Made by a program: the position numbers and the translations under genes. From an uncultured Lachnospiraceae bacterium (GTDB taxonomy: Bacteria; Bacillota; Clostridia; Lachnospirales; Lachnospiraceae), in contig CACZBK010000020.1 in assembly GCA_902779395.1 (NCBI GenBank), positions 1-64,000 of the forward strand: DNA of 64,000 bases, given 5' to 3'. Position 1 is the first letter of the stretch. Each line of letters begins with the position of its first letter. Positions 16,843 to 26,395 of the stretch are shown one piece after another. The notes below the pieces were generated by a model. That model was not told the DNA's origin. It ran no database searches and was given only the letters and a program-made list of their open reading frames with translations.

Positions 16843-19167
16843 TTATGCCTCGTCGGCATTCTTTAATTTCCAGACATCTTCATTATACTGACGTATGGTC
16901 CTGTCAGATGAAAAGAATCCTGCCTTAGCTATATTGGTCAGACTCATCTTCATCCACTTGTCCCTGTCCTCATAATCAGCGAGCATCTTATCCTTAACAC
17001 TGATATATTCTTCAAGATCGGCCAGTGTCATGAACCAGTCTTTTTTAAGCAGCTCATCAGAAAGACGCTTTAAGTTTTCCTTATGTCCCACAGCCAGAGC
17101 CTGCTTTCCGGTGATAAAATCAACGGCCTCTTTTATAACGGGACTCTTCCTGTAATAATCTTTCGATACATAATCAGCTGCTTCATAATGTTTTATGACA
17201 GTATCGGCATCCATACCGAATTCATAAATATTATCCGGCCCGACCAGTCCGGCTATCTCAACATTGGCCCCGTCTGCCGTACCAAGGGTCACAGCGCCGT
17301 TAAGCATCATCTTCATATTTCCGGTTCCGCTCGCTTCTTTACTAGCGAGTGATATCTGCTCCGAAATATCCGCTGCCGGGATCAGTTTTTCCGCATATGT
17401 AACATTATAGTTCTCGACCATAACAAGCTTCATATACTTATTAACATCAGGATCGTTATTGATGATATCCTGCATGACCAGAAGCAGATGAATGATATCC
17501 TTTGCGATCACATATGCGGGAGCAGCTTTAGCACCGAATATAAAACTTATCGGTCTTACAGGCTTCTTTCCGCCCTTGATCTCAAGATATTTATGAATGA
17601 TATACAGAGCATTCATCTGCTGGCGTTTATACTCATGCAGTCTCTTTATCTGTACATCAAATATCGAATCAGGATCCAGTTCCACACCTTCGTGATCCTT
17701 TATATATGCTGCAAGCTCCTTTTTATTATCCTGTTTGATGTTCTCAAGTTTTCTTAATACTTTTTCATCATCTTTATAAACAAGAAGTTTTTCCAGTTTA
17801 TCTGCATCAAACTTATAATCTGTACCGATAAGCTCATCCAGATATGCACTTAAAGGTCTGTTGCACGAAAGAAGCCAGCGGCGGAAAGTAATACCGTTGG
17901 TCTTATTATTGAATTTCTCAGGATATATCTTATAAAAATGATTCAGCTCAGTATTCTTGAGTATCTCTGTGTGGATCGCTGCCACACCGTTCACCGAAAA
18001 GCCATAATGGATATCTATATGTGCCATATGCACTTTCTTGTCCTTGTCTATGATCTGGACTTTTTCATCCCTGTACTGCTTTCTCACACGCTTATCAAGC
18101 TCTTTGATGATAGGTACCAGCTGCGGCACCACCTTTTCAAGATAAGCCAGCGGCCATTTTTCAAGTGCTTCAGCAAGTATTGTATGATTTGTATATGCAC
18201 AGGTTTTACTCACGACATCGATGGCTTCATCCATGGTAAATGCCTTATCATTTACCATTATACGAATAAGCTCCGGTATGATCATCGTAGGATGAGTATC
18301 GTTTATCTGTATCACCGCATGTTCGTTAAGCTTCCTCAGATCATAATCATGTGCTTTCATTTCCGAAAGTATGAACTGGGCCGCATTGCTGACCATAAAA
18401 TACTGCTGGTATATACGCAAAAGATTTCCTGCCTCATCTGAATCATCCGGATACAGGAAAAGCGTCAGATTCTTTTCTATATCTTTCTTGTCGAAATCTA
18501 TGCCGTCCTTTACAAGGCTCTCATCCACACTTTCAAGATCAAACAGATGCAGCTTATTGATACCATTCTCATATCCGGCAACATCCAGATCATACAGACG
18601 CGAAGTAAGCTTTTTCTTTCCGAATGATACGGTAAACGTGGTATCAGTTTTATGCAGCCACGATTCTTCTCCCATCCATTCATTTTTCTCCGCTTTCTGA
18701 AGATGATCTTTGAACACCTGTTTAAACAGCCCCAGATGATAACAGAGCCCTATCCCCTCACCCGGCAGTCCCAGTGTAGAGATCGAATCAATAAAGCATG
18801 CTGCCAGACGCCCCAGGCCGCCGTTGCCCAAAGAAGGTTCCGGCTCTTCATCCTCGATCCGGCTTAATTCTTTGCCTTTACTTTTTAATATCTCTGCCAT
18901 CCTGTCATATATGCCAAGGTTGATCAGATTATTTGATAGCAGCTTTCCTATAAGGAATTCCGCTGATATATAATACAGTTTTTTCTTGCCTTCAATACGG
19001 TCGGTAAACTGCATGAGAGACTTGGTGTACTGAAGCACGCATTCATAACATTCGGCATCAGAGCAATCTGCAAGTCCCTTATTATAGTTCTCCCTGGCCA
19101 GTTCCTCTAAACTGTCTTCCATTTTTTCCTCCAGCACCCTGCGCTGAAGGCTTCTTTCCAAACTCAT
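16843..19167 (-). CDS. glgP: Glycogen/alpha-glucan phosphorylase
   Basis: 774-aa PLP-dependent GT35 phosphorylase releasing glucose 1-phosphate from alpha-1,4-glucan. Signatures: [47 protein letters not shown]-like [15 protein letters not shown], and the PLP-lysine block [20 protein letters not shown]. An upstream in-frame ATG (19188) lacks a site; ATG 19167 follows GGGAGATGGAGAG and gives [11 protein letters not shown]. It is the first gene of a unit with an acyl-CoA synthetase and a thioesterase; with malQ it completes maltodextrin/glycogen breakdown. Confidence 0.95.
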   Translation of the reverse strand: MSLERSLQRRVLEEKMEDSLEELARENYNKGLADCSDAECYECVLQYTKSLMQFTDRIEGKKKLYYISAEFLIGKLLSNNLINLGIYDRMAEILKSKGKELSRIEDEEPEPSLGNGGLGRLAACFIDSISTLGLPGEGIGLCYHLGLFKQVFKDHLQKAEKNEWMGEESWLHKTDTTFTVSFGKKKLTSRLYDLDVAGYENGINKLHLFDLESVDESLVKDGIDFDKKDIEKNLTLFLYPDDSDEAGNLLRIYQQYFMVSNAAQFILSEMKAHDYDLRKLNEHAVIQINDTHPTMIIPELIRIMVNDKAFTMDEAIDVVSKTCAYTNHTILAEALEKWPLAYLEKVVPQLVPIIKELDKRVRKQYRDEKVQIIDKDKKVHMAHIDIHYGFSVNGVAAIHTEILKNTELNHFYKIYPEKFNNKTNGITFRRWLLSCNRPLSAYLDELIGTDYKFDADKLEKLLVYKDDEKVLRKLENIKQDNKKELAAYIKDHEGVELDPDSIFDVQIKRLHEYKRQQMNALYIIHKYLEIKGGKKPVRPISFIFGAKAAPAYVIAKDIIHLLLVMQDIINNDPDVNKYMKLVMVENYNVTYAEKLIPAADISEQISLASKEASGTGNMKMMLNGAVTLGTADGANVEIAGLVGPDNIYEFGMDADTVIKHYEAADYVSKDYYRKSPVIKEAVDFITGKQALAVGHKENLKRLSDELLKKDWFMTLADLEEYISVKDKMLADYEDRDKWMKMSLTNIAKAGFFSSDRTIRQYNEDVWKLKNADEA

Positions 19168-19221
19168 CTCTCCATCTCCCGTAATCATATTGTTTTTCTG
19201 TCAACATATACACAAAGAATC

Positions 19222-19250
19222 AGTTTATCACAAGCCTGTTTTTTCTGCAA
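19222..19250 (-). promoter_or_regulatory. glgP promoter
   Basis: Minus strand TTGCAG (19250-19245), 17-nt spacer, TAAACT with a TG extension (19227-19222). Confidence 0.6.
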
Positions 19251-19275
19251 GCAAGCCTCTTACACCTGAATTCTC

Positions 19276-20505
19276 CTAAATATCCAGCTTATCCATTTTT
19301 TTGATCAGTCTGTTGAGCTTTCTTTGAAATTCCGTAGAAAAAAGTTCATCTGCCCCGCTTTCCTTTATCTCCCTTACACTTTTCAGCTCATCCGGCATTG
19401 CCGAAAGCGCTTCATCCGGCAATGACAGCAGGAAATCTATGGCAGTTTCGATATATTCGAAACCGTTCTCCATGAATGCATCAACATCCATTCCGCTGTC
19501 ATATATCCCTTCCGGCAGTTCCAGCTCGGGAACATATTCAACACGTTCCAGTTTTATGGCACAATTCCTGCACCATTGCTTCAGAAGCGAATACGTACGG
19601 TCATCCATTACCATGATCTGCACGGGACATGATCCGTATTGGCATATCGCTTCCATAAACTTATCAAGTACGACTTCTGTACGGCTCTCATAATAAGCAA
19701 CCGGAGTCATCTCCACTATCTCACTTTTTTCAAGGCATACTGTCTTTATCACTGACGGCAGTACCTTTTCGCTTCCTCCGCCCCATGCCGCAGGAGTATC
19801 CACCCGCACAATCCTGCAGGCCCAGCTGCCTCTTTTTTTCATCATTTTGATCCTTTTCTGAAGGATCTCGTTGCTGTTGACCCCTGCAGGATATTTCATT
19901 CTTTCCAATCCGGGGATCTTAACAAATGACTGTCTGAATTTTCCCCGGCGTTCTTCGACAACAGCCATATCAAAACCGTTCTTATCTTCCGTGGGGATAA
20001 ATAGCCTTACCTTGCCCTCTTTTCCTTCGATAAACCACATGGCTGCATCCAGTGCCTTACTCATGACCAGCTTATCAGCATCTTCCTTAAGGTCTGCCGG
20101 CGGCTGTCCTTTTCGTAAACGGGAAAACTTCGGATAAGCTCCGCTCCCCCTGGGTTTTATCCCATGCAAAGCCGCTGCGGCCGAAGCCATCTGCTGTTCA
20201 TATTCAGACAATCTGCTCTTATTTGTAAATGTAAGCTCCACCCCTTCTATCATAGCTTCCAGATGAAGCACTTCTTCATCATCGGCCATTGTTTCGGGAT
20301 CCGCATCCATTATCCGCCTTACAGCTTCCAGCGTATCATCGCCATAATACACGGAAACAGTTTTCTCTTCATTGTCATTTCGCCGGATCTGGACAAATAC
20401 CATATCCTCATTTTTATTTTTTAACGCAAATATCTGCTCCTCCAGAAATATATCCCACAGGCCGCTCTTCTTTATCTCTAAAGCTTTTTCATATAGATCC
20501 GTCAT
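19276..20505 (-). CDS. Hypothetical protein (DUF6930/DUF7309-like), probably leaderless
   Basis: 409 aa, cytoplasmic, no signal or membrane segment. The N-terminal MTDLYEKALEIKKSGLWDIF and a C-terminal region around PVQIMVMDDRTYSLLKQWC resemble proteins annotated DUF7309/DUF6930; I am not certain. No catalytic motif is evident. A strong promoter ends only 8 nt before the ATG and no ribosome binding site is present, so the mRNA is probably leaderless. Monocistronic. Confidence 0.6.
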   Translation of the reverse strand: MTDLYEKALEIKKSGLWDIFLEEQIFALKNKNEDMVFVQIRRNDNEEKTVSVYYGDDTLEAVRRIMDADPETMADDEEVLHLEAMIEGVELTFTNKSRLSEYEQQMASAAAALHGIKPRGSGAYPKFSRLRKGQPPADLKEDADKLVMSKALDAAMWFIEGKEGKVRLFIPTEDKNGFDMAVVEERRGKFRQSFVKIPGLERMKYPAGVNSNEILQKRIKMMKKRGSWACRIVRVDTPAAWGGGSEKVLPSVIKTVCLEKSEIVEMTPVAYYESRTEVVLDKFMEAICQYGSCPVQIMVMDDRTYSLLKQWCRNCAIKLERVEYVPELELPEGIYDSGMDVDAFMENGFEYIETAIDFLLSLPDEALSAMPDELKSVREIKESGADELFSTEFQRKLNRLIKKMDKLDI

Positions 20506-20513
20506 AGAAAAAG

Positions 20514-20542
20514 ATTATACCATCTACCCCCTTGTATTACAA
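20514..20542 (-). promoter_or_regulatory. Promoter abutting the start codon of the 19276 gene
   Basis: Minus strand TTGTAA (20542-20537), 17-nt spacer, TG-extended TATAAT (20519-20514). The ATG begins 8 nt after the -10, where transcription should start. A palindrome CTTGTATTACAAG (20531-20543) overlaps the -35 and may be an operator. Confidence 0.7.
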
Positions 20543-20616
20543 GTTTTGTACTCTCCCGCCGGAGCGGATCTCCATGCTGCGGACGACATTTTTTCATTTA
20601 TTTTTTATTACAGGCA

Positions 20617-20625
20617 TGCTATACT
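20617..20625 (+). promoter_or_regulatory. Promoter of the Bce-like response regulator
   Basis: Extended -10 TGCTATACT (TATACT at 20620-20625) with no clear -35. Confidence 0.45.
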
Positions 20626-20712
20626 CACAACGTGTCAGAGATTACAGTAAGCGCAATAAGTAATTGCACTTACTCTAATGCTCCGCGAGTATGCTTAGGG
20701 GGGATAAAAGGA

Positions 20713-21384
20713 TTGTACCGTATCTTTCTTGTTGAAGATGACCGCGGGATCGCGGAAGCAATAGCTGCTCAGACCGCCCTGTGGGATATAGAAACAATAT
20801 GCGTTAAGGATTTTCGAAATGTTATGGCGGAATTCAGTTCCTGTGCCCCGCAGCTGGTCCTTTTGGATATATCACTTCCTTTTTATGACGGCTATCACTG
20901 GTGTCGTGAGATACGTAATGTATCAAAAGTACCGCTAATTTTCATCTCTTCTGCAGCAGATAACCTGAATATTGTCATGGCAATGAACATGGGCGCAGAC
21001 GACTTTATCGCCAAACCCTTTGACCAGAGCGTATTAATGGCAAAGATAAATGCTCTGCTGCGGCGCACCTATGATTTTGGGAATTCTTCCGGCATACTTG
21101 AGCACAAAGGCGCTTTATTAAACACCGGTGACGGATCACTCTGTTATAATAACGAAAAGATCGAACTCACAAAGAACGAATACCGCATTCTCCTTGGTCT
21201 TATGCAGTCTAAGGGAAAGATCATAAGCCGTGAAAAGCTGATGGAACTTTTGTGGGAATCGGATGAGTTTGTCGATGACAATACGCTTACGGTAAACATC
21301 GGACGGCTGCGTAAAAAGCTCGAAGCGGCGGGCCTCCACAACTTTATCACCACCAAACACGGTGTTGGATATATCATCTCATGA
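20713..21384 (+). CDS. OmpR-family response regulator (BceR-like)
   Basis: 223 aa. Receiver domain: YRIFLVEDDRGIAEAI with acidic pocket, phospho-Asp in LVLLDISLPFYDG, Thr/Ser in PLIFISS and Lys in DDFIAKPFD. The C-terminal winged helix reads LTKNEYRILLGLM and DDNTLTVNIGRLRKKLEA. The start is a TTG at 20713: AGGGGGG at 20697-20703 is spaced 9 nt from it and the receiver begins right there; the upstream extension to 20632 has no site. It overlaps the kinase by 4 bp (ATGA). Expected to activate the ABC genes at 22477 via TGTAAG repeats. Confidence 0.9.
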   Translation: MYRIFLVEDDRGIAEAIAAQTALWDIETICVKDFRNVMAEFSSCAPQLVLLDISLPFYDGYHWCREIRNVSKVPLIFISSAADNLNIVMAMNMGADDFIAKPFDQSVLMAKINALLRRTYDFGNSSGILEHKGALLNTGDGSLCYNNEKIELTKNEYRILLGLMQSKGKIISREKLMELLWESDEFVDDNTLTVNIGRLRKKLEAAGLHNFITTKHGVGYIIS

Positions 21385-22367
21385 AAAATATCCTTAAACC
21401 ATATATCAAAGAGAAGCTCCCTGCAGTTATCATGTTCCTGGTATCCTGCTGTATTTTTGCTGCAGTTTTTTATCTCTACGGCCTTCCGATGGCTGCAGTA
21501 GCATATCCGGCGCTGATATGTACAGTGCTCTGGATCATCTATTCACTGTGCTGCTGCCATAAAGCTTTTGAAAAGCATAAGATCCTGTCGTCCATCACTG
21601 ATGCGCTTACCGAAGATATGCTTTCCGGATTCAGTGGTATCGATGACGAAGACTACAGACGGATAATCTGCCTGCTGATGGAAGCGCGGATAAAACAAGA
21701 AAATGCAGCATACCATAAATACAGTGACATGATAGATTATTATACATTGTGGGCTCACCAGATCAAAACCCCCATCGCTGCAATGCGTCTTACTCTCCAG
21801 AACGAAGACAGCCCCGTATCACGGCGGCTCAAATCCGATCTTTCAAGAATAGAGCGCTATGTAGAAATGGTACTCGCATATCTGAGGCTGGACTCCTCAT
21901 CTACGGATTATGTACTGCGGGAATGCGAGCTGGATAAGGTTATTCGCAGCGCAGTAAAAAAATTCTCCGGTGAATTCATCGACCGGCATCTGTCTCTTGA
22001 TCTTAAACCCACTAACACCAAGATCCTTACCGATGAAAAGTGGCTGTCCTTCGTATTAGAACAGCTTATCTCCAATGCTCTTAAATATACATCAGAGGGC
22101 AGGATATCGATATATTCGGATGTCCCCGATCACCTTTGTATCTCCGACACCGGGATCGGTATCGCTGCAGAGGATCTGCCACGTATATTTGAAAAAGGCT
22201 ATACCGGCTATAACGGCCGTAATGATAAACATGCCAGCGGTCTGGGATTATATCTGTGCAGGCGTATCTTAAACAATCTCGGGCACACTCTCACAGCGCA
22301 GTCCGAGCCCGGAAAGGGTACGACCATGGTTCTTGATCTTTCGCGTAAAAAGCTCTCCGTTGAATAA
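21381..22367 (+). CDS. Intramembrane-sensing histidine kinase (BceS-like)
   Basis: 328 aa. Two close N-terminal membrane helices (about residues 15-55) with almost no outside loop, as in Bce kinases that sense through their partner transporter. H-box HQIKTPIAAMRL near residue 128, N-box EQLISNALKYTSEG, G1 ISDTGIGIAAEDLPRIF and G2 ASGLGLYLCRR are intact. It starts inside the response-regulator stop codon. Partner transporter lies directly downstream, but its permease gene is broken. Confidence 0.92.
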   Translation: MKNILKPYIKEKLPAVIMFLVSCCIFAAVFYLYGLPMAAVAYPALICTVLWIIYSLCCCHKAFEKHKILSSITDALTEDMLSGFSGIDDEDYRRIICLLMEARIKQENAAYHKYSDMIDYYTLWAHQIKTPIAAMRLTLQNEDSPVSRRLKSDLSRIERYVEMVLAYLRLDSSSTDYVLRECELDKVIRSAVKKFSGEFIDRHLSLDLKPTNTKILTDEKWLSFVLEQLISNALKYTSEGRISIYSDVPDHLCISDTGIGIAAEDLPRIFEKGYTGYNGRNDKHASGLGLYLCRRILNNLGHTLTAQSEPGKGTTMVLDLSRKKLSVE

Positions 22368-22379
22368 ATCTGACAAAAA

Positions 22380-22406
22380 TGTAAGAAAAGCAGAAGAAAT
22401 TGTAAG
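22380..22406 (+). promoter_or_regulatory. Candidate BceR-type operator upstream of the ABC genes
   Basis: Two TGTAAG direct repeats (22380-22385 and 22401-22406) spaced 21 bp, two helical turns, between the kinase gene and a TG-extended TATGAT -10 (22438-22443 region). Spacing suits a response-regulator dimer; inference. Confidence 0.4.
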
Positions 22407-22476
22407 TCCGATAACAGGAATCAGCTTCCTTTTCCTGTTATGATCATCACAGATGATCACAAAGGAGGATATGATT

Positions 22477-23241
22477 ATGAGTATTTTGGAAGTAAAAGAT
22501 CTGAAAAAGATATATACATCGCGTTTCGGGACGCAGAAGGTTGAAGCACTTAAATGTGTCAACTTCAGTGTGGAAAAAGGGGAATATGTTGCCGTCATGG
22601 GGGAATCCGGAAGCGGAAAGACCACCCTTTTAAATCTTCTGGCCGCTCTTGACAAACCTACCTCAGGCAGTGTAAAGCTGGATGGTGTTGATACCTCTGC
22701 TCTGCGCGAAAAGGATATAGCCGCGTTCAGACGTAACCAGCTGGGCTTTGTTTTCCAGGATTTCAACCTTCTTGATACCTTCACCCTTGAGGATAATATC
22801 TATCTTCCGCTGGTACTGGCCGGAAAGGACCATACCGAAATGGAAAAGCTGTTAAAGCCTCTGGCAGAAGAACTTGGGATCGCGGACCTCTTAAAGAAGT
22901 ATCCTTATGAGGTATCAGGCGGACAGAAGCAGCGGGCTGCGGCTGCCAGGGCTCTTATCACCGAGCCAAAACTCCTTCTGGCCGATGAGCCAACCGGTGC
23001 CCTGGACTCCCGTTCCACCGATGAGCTGCTCTCTCTCTTCGCTGACGTAAATAAAAAAGGGCAGACAATAGTAATGGTCACACACAGTGTTAAAGCAGCA
23101 AGTCATGCCACCCGGGTACTCTTCATACGAGACGGTGAAGTTTACCACCAGCTGTATCGCGGAAATGATACTAACGAACAGCTGTATCAGAAGATATCCG
23201 ATACTCTTACCGTACTTACGACGGGAGGTGAGATCAAATGA
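22477..23241 (+). CDS. ABC transporter ATPase (BceA-like)
   Basis: 254 aa. Walker A MGESGSGKTTLLNLLAAL, Q-loop FVFQDFNLLD, signature VSGGQKQRAAAARAL, Walker B LLLADEPTGALDS and H-loop VMVTHSVKAASHA are complete: a MacB/BceA-type ATPase that powers an FtsX-like permease to remove antimicrobial peptides from cell-wall intermediates. ATG 22477 lies 8 nt from AAAGGAGG; the upstream in-frame ATGs do not. It overlaps the permease start by 4 bp. Confidence 0.93.
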   Translation: MSILEVKDLKKIYTSRFGTQKVEALKCVNFSVEKGEYVAVMGESGSGKTTLLNLLAALDKPTSGSVKLDGVDTSALREKDIAAFRRNQLGFVFQDFNLLDTFTLEDNIYLPLVLAGKDHTEMEKLLKPLAEELGIADLLKKYPYEVSGGQKQRAAAARALITEPKLLLADEPTGALDSRSTDELLSLFADVNKKGQTIVMVTHSVKAASHATRVLFIRDGEVYHQLYRGNDTNEQLYQKISDTLTVLTTGGEIK

Positions 23242-25257
23242 GATTCTACATCCGGCTTGCTATAGATGGGATAAGAAAAAACAGCAGGCTCTATATTCCC
23301 TACCTGCTCACATGCATCGGAACAACAATGATGTTTTATATACTGTTGAGCCTCTCTTATTCCTCCCAGATAAAGAATACGCATGGCGGCTCTACCATGA
23401 TTGTGGTGCTGCGGCTGGGTTCAGTCGTGATAGGACTGTTCTCCCTGATATTTCTGTTCTATTCCAACACCTTTCTGATCAGAAGGCGTCATAAAGAATT
23501 CGGGCTCTATAATATACTGGGCATGAACAAATGGAATATCAGCTGCATAATGTTCTGGGAAACGATGCTCACCGCAGCTGTCAGCATGATCGCCGGGCTC
23601 TTTGGCGGCATACTGTTTTCCAAATTATCTGAACTGGTACTGCTTCGTATGTCCCATTCCGAAACCGGTTATAAACTCAGCCTGCATACAGGCAGTATCA
23701 TCATTACACTTATACTTTTCGCAGTCATCTTTTGCCTGATGCTTTTAGTCTCGATCGCAAGGGTACAGCTTTCCAAACCCCTCGATCTGTTAAAAAGTGA
23801 AGCTGCGGGAGAAAAACCTCCTAAAGCAAACTGGCTGTTTGCCATTGCCGGACTGGTATTGCTGGTGATAGCTTATTATCTTGCCGTCAGTATACAGTCG
23901 CCCTTAAGCGCACTCATGATATTCTTCACGGCAGTACTCATGGTCATAGCTGCTACATACCTTTTATTTATTGCCGGCTCGGTAGTACTTTGTAAGATAT
24001 TGCAGAAAAACAAAGCTTATTACTACAAGGCATCGCACTTCGTTTCCGTATCTTCCATGGCATTCAGGATGAAACGTAACGGTTCCGGACTGGCCTCCAT
24101 CTGCATACTTTCTACTATGGTGCTGGTCATGCTCTCATCTACAAGCTGCCTCTATTTTGGCGGCGAGGATGCCATGCGCGGAGAGGCACCATATGACATA
24201 AGTGCATATGTGAGTCTTGACTCCCCTGCAGATGCCACGGCAGAGAACATGGAACTCATTAACAGTCTGGTCCGTGAAAAGACAGCAGATGAGCACGATA
24301 CTCTGATCAACTACACGCTTCTCTGTACTTTCGGATACTTTGATAACGGAACGATCGATGTAAACGGAACAGAAGACATGCGTGAAATAACCGGTTCATC
24401 ATCAACACTTGAGATGGTACGTGCCTTTTATGTCATGCCTCTGTCCGAATACAACCGCCTTACAGGAAGCAATATCACACTATCCCCCGGAGAAGCCCTG
24501 ATCTATTCAAGCAACAAGCCTTATGCCTATGATACGATCTCCGTAAAAGGCACACGCCCGCTTAAGGTAGCTGCCACTACCGATACAGCGCCCTACAGAC
24601 TTTCTACCGTAGATACCATGATCACCGTATACCTTGTGATGATCCCCGACTGGACGGAATACGCGGATGAAGTCTCAGAATATGTGAAAAGCATAGGCGA
24701 TGAAAGGATCAGCGCCGATATCATTCAGTACTGCTGCTTTGATATGCCGTCTCTCTCTGCTGACGAACAGCTGCGTATCAATTCCGAAATAAAAAAATGC
24801 GGAGAAGAAATGATCACAAACGGTAATGCACCGGGGTGGCTGCGCTTTAACACAATGGCCTATGAAGGTGACCGTGAAGGCTTTTTCTCAATGAACGGAA
24901 GTCTGTTCTTTATAGGTATCATACTGAGCATACTCTTCCTCTCGGCGGCTGCACTTATAATCTACTATAAACAGCTTTCCGAAGGTTATGAGGATCAGAA
25001 CCGCTTTGATATTATGCAAAAAGTCGGAATGACGGATGCTGAGATAAAGAGTACCATTAACTCCCAGGTCCTGACGGTATTTTTATCAAAGCGGTTCTGA
25101 TCCTCCAAAGATAATACATCTTTTCGGGATATTGAACATTAAGCTGCTGATCTTTACAAGCGTCACCTGTTTCCTGGCATTTGCGGTATTCTACATATTC
25201 GTATACCGCAGGACAGCGAAAACATATTATTCGATCGTAAAAAAGGTTGTCTCCTGA
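23238..25257 (+). pseudogene. BceB-like FtsX permease, 3' end disrupted by a templated inverted insertion
   Basis: Reading frame 23238-25100 (620 aa) gives a BceB permease: N-terminal helices, FtsX block, large extracytoplasmic domain (about residues 305-555) and a helix at FFIGIILSILFLSAAALIIYYKQ. After QVLTVF at 25083 the frame runs into a stop (SKRF). The expected C-terminal part continues in the +1 frame from 25108 (KIIHLFGILNIKLLIF through TAKTYYSIVKKVVS, stop 25255-25257). About 57 nt of the expected junction are replaced by 23 nt, of which 22 (25084-25105) are the exact reverse complement of 24990-25011. The last two helices are lost, so the protein is probably inactive unless this is an assembly error. 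Confidence 0.8.
24990..25105. repeat. 22-bp inverted repeat in the permease gene
   Basis: Arms 24990-25011 and 25084-25105 are perfect reverse complements (right arm contains AAAGCGGTTCTGATCC) separated by 72 nt. The left arm codes for the conserved EDQNRFDI segment, so it is original and the right arm is the copy. Confidence 0.95.
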
Positions 25258-25268
25258 CAACCTTTTTT
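25239..25268 (+). terminator. Terminator at the end of the Bce-like operon
   Basis: AAAAAAGGTTGTC-TCCT-GACAACCTTTTTT, a 13-bp stem with a T-run. The original permease stop TGA (25255-25257) falls at the loop/stem junction. Confidence 0.92.
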
Positions 25269-25368
25269 ACACCGGCAGCATATTTTCACGTTTGCCTTTT
25301 CCTATACATTTTCTCCGGCTCCTGCACTCAGCATGCTGCGTATGTCTTCTTCCGTATCACAGGCAGTT

Positions 25369-26373
25369 TCAAAATCCTGTCTTTCGGACAGCCTCAACAA
25401 GATTTCTCCCATAGTTCTCTGTACCGAGGCAGTTAGGATGCAGGCCATCCAGATAATACTCACTGAGATGGGGAACCAGTTTTAAACCATCCACTACAGT
25501 AACATTTTTATAACTTCCGGCTATCTCCTTAACCTTTTTGCAAAAGATTACGAACTTCTCATATACGTCAGGCTGATCCCCGCGCCATACAGGAGATATA
25601 CAAAGGACAGGTATGTCATTTCCGTAGATCCCTGTAAGGGTCTCATAGTATTCCTCAACATCAGTCATAGTCTCACTGCCGAACTGGTTGGTACCAAGTG
25701 CAACAATTATCTTTTCCGGCTGATATCCGTCCATCTTCATCAAAGATTTCTTATCATATATATATCCGCCTATTCCCTGATTGATAATGTCATAATTCAA
25801 CAGACGGTTTGCCACGCTGACATATGTCATTGCGGAACGGAGAGGTCCGTAACCCTGCGTGATGGAATCACCAAGCCAAAGTACCTTATCCCCTTTTTCA
25901 GCCTTTTTTACATCTGCATTTATCTCAAAATTCTTTACCAGGACCGTTGCATCAGCAGGCAGATAGATCACGACTGATTTTTTGCCTTCCGGCAGTTCCC
26001 AGCTTATCTTACCGTCTATCGGAAACTCCCATTCAGGTAATCCTTCCCCGGTTTCCTTCGGCCGGCGGCCGTTCTTTTCCAGAATATCTTTAACATAATC
26101 TATTTTTGTTATCATTCCGTCCACAGCTAATTCAAAAGAATCCGGAGAACCCAGCCAGATAAATCTGTAATCAAAGGAGATCTTCGTCGCCTCGGTAATA
26201 AACTCTATCGTTTTTGCCGTGGTCGCCATACATCTGTCATACCAGAAATCAAACGCCCTTTTAAAATATTGCATCTGTTCAGCAGTATACTGAAAAGCCT
26301 GAAGCCATCCGTCTTTTGTTTCCTCAAAACTGTATGCTCCATAGTAATGCTTCTTCAGTTCTTCATTTGTCAT
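25369..26373 (-). CDS. SGNH/GDSL hydrolase (CE2/CE3-like carbohydrate esterase)
   Basis: 334 aa, no signal peptide. An N-terminal beta-sandwich (about 1-150) is followed by an SGNH domain: nucleophile Ser in VLWLGDSITQGYG (block I), Gly in NQGIGGY, Asn in VALGTNQFGSE, and Asp/His in LDGLHPNCLGTENYG. The layout resembles acetyl-xylan/sugar esterases of CE2. Being cytoplasmic it probably deacetylates imported oligosaccharides (inference). It ends an operon with the NahK-like kinase (22-nt gap) and the sugar-binding GGDEF protein. AAAGGAGGG is 8 nt before the ATG. Confidence 0.82.
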   Translation of the reverse strand: MTNEELKKHYYGAYSFEETKDGWLQAFQYTAEQMQYFKRAFDFWYDRCMATTAKTIEFITEATKISFDYRFIWLGSPDSFELAVDGMITKIDYVKDILEKNGRRPKETGEGLPEWEFPIDGKISWELPEGKKSVVIYLPADATVLVKNFEINADVKKAEKGDKVLWLGDSITQGYGPLRSAMTYVSVANRLLNYDIINQGIGGYIYDKKSLMKMDGYQPEKIIVALGTNQFGSETMTDVEEYYETLTGIYGNDIPVLCISPVWRGDQPDVYEKFVIFCKKVKEIAGSYKNVTVVDGLKLVPHLSEYYLDGLHPNCLGTENYGRNLVEAVRKTGF

Positions 26374-26395
26374 GATGATGACCCTCCTTTTGATC

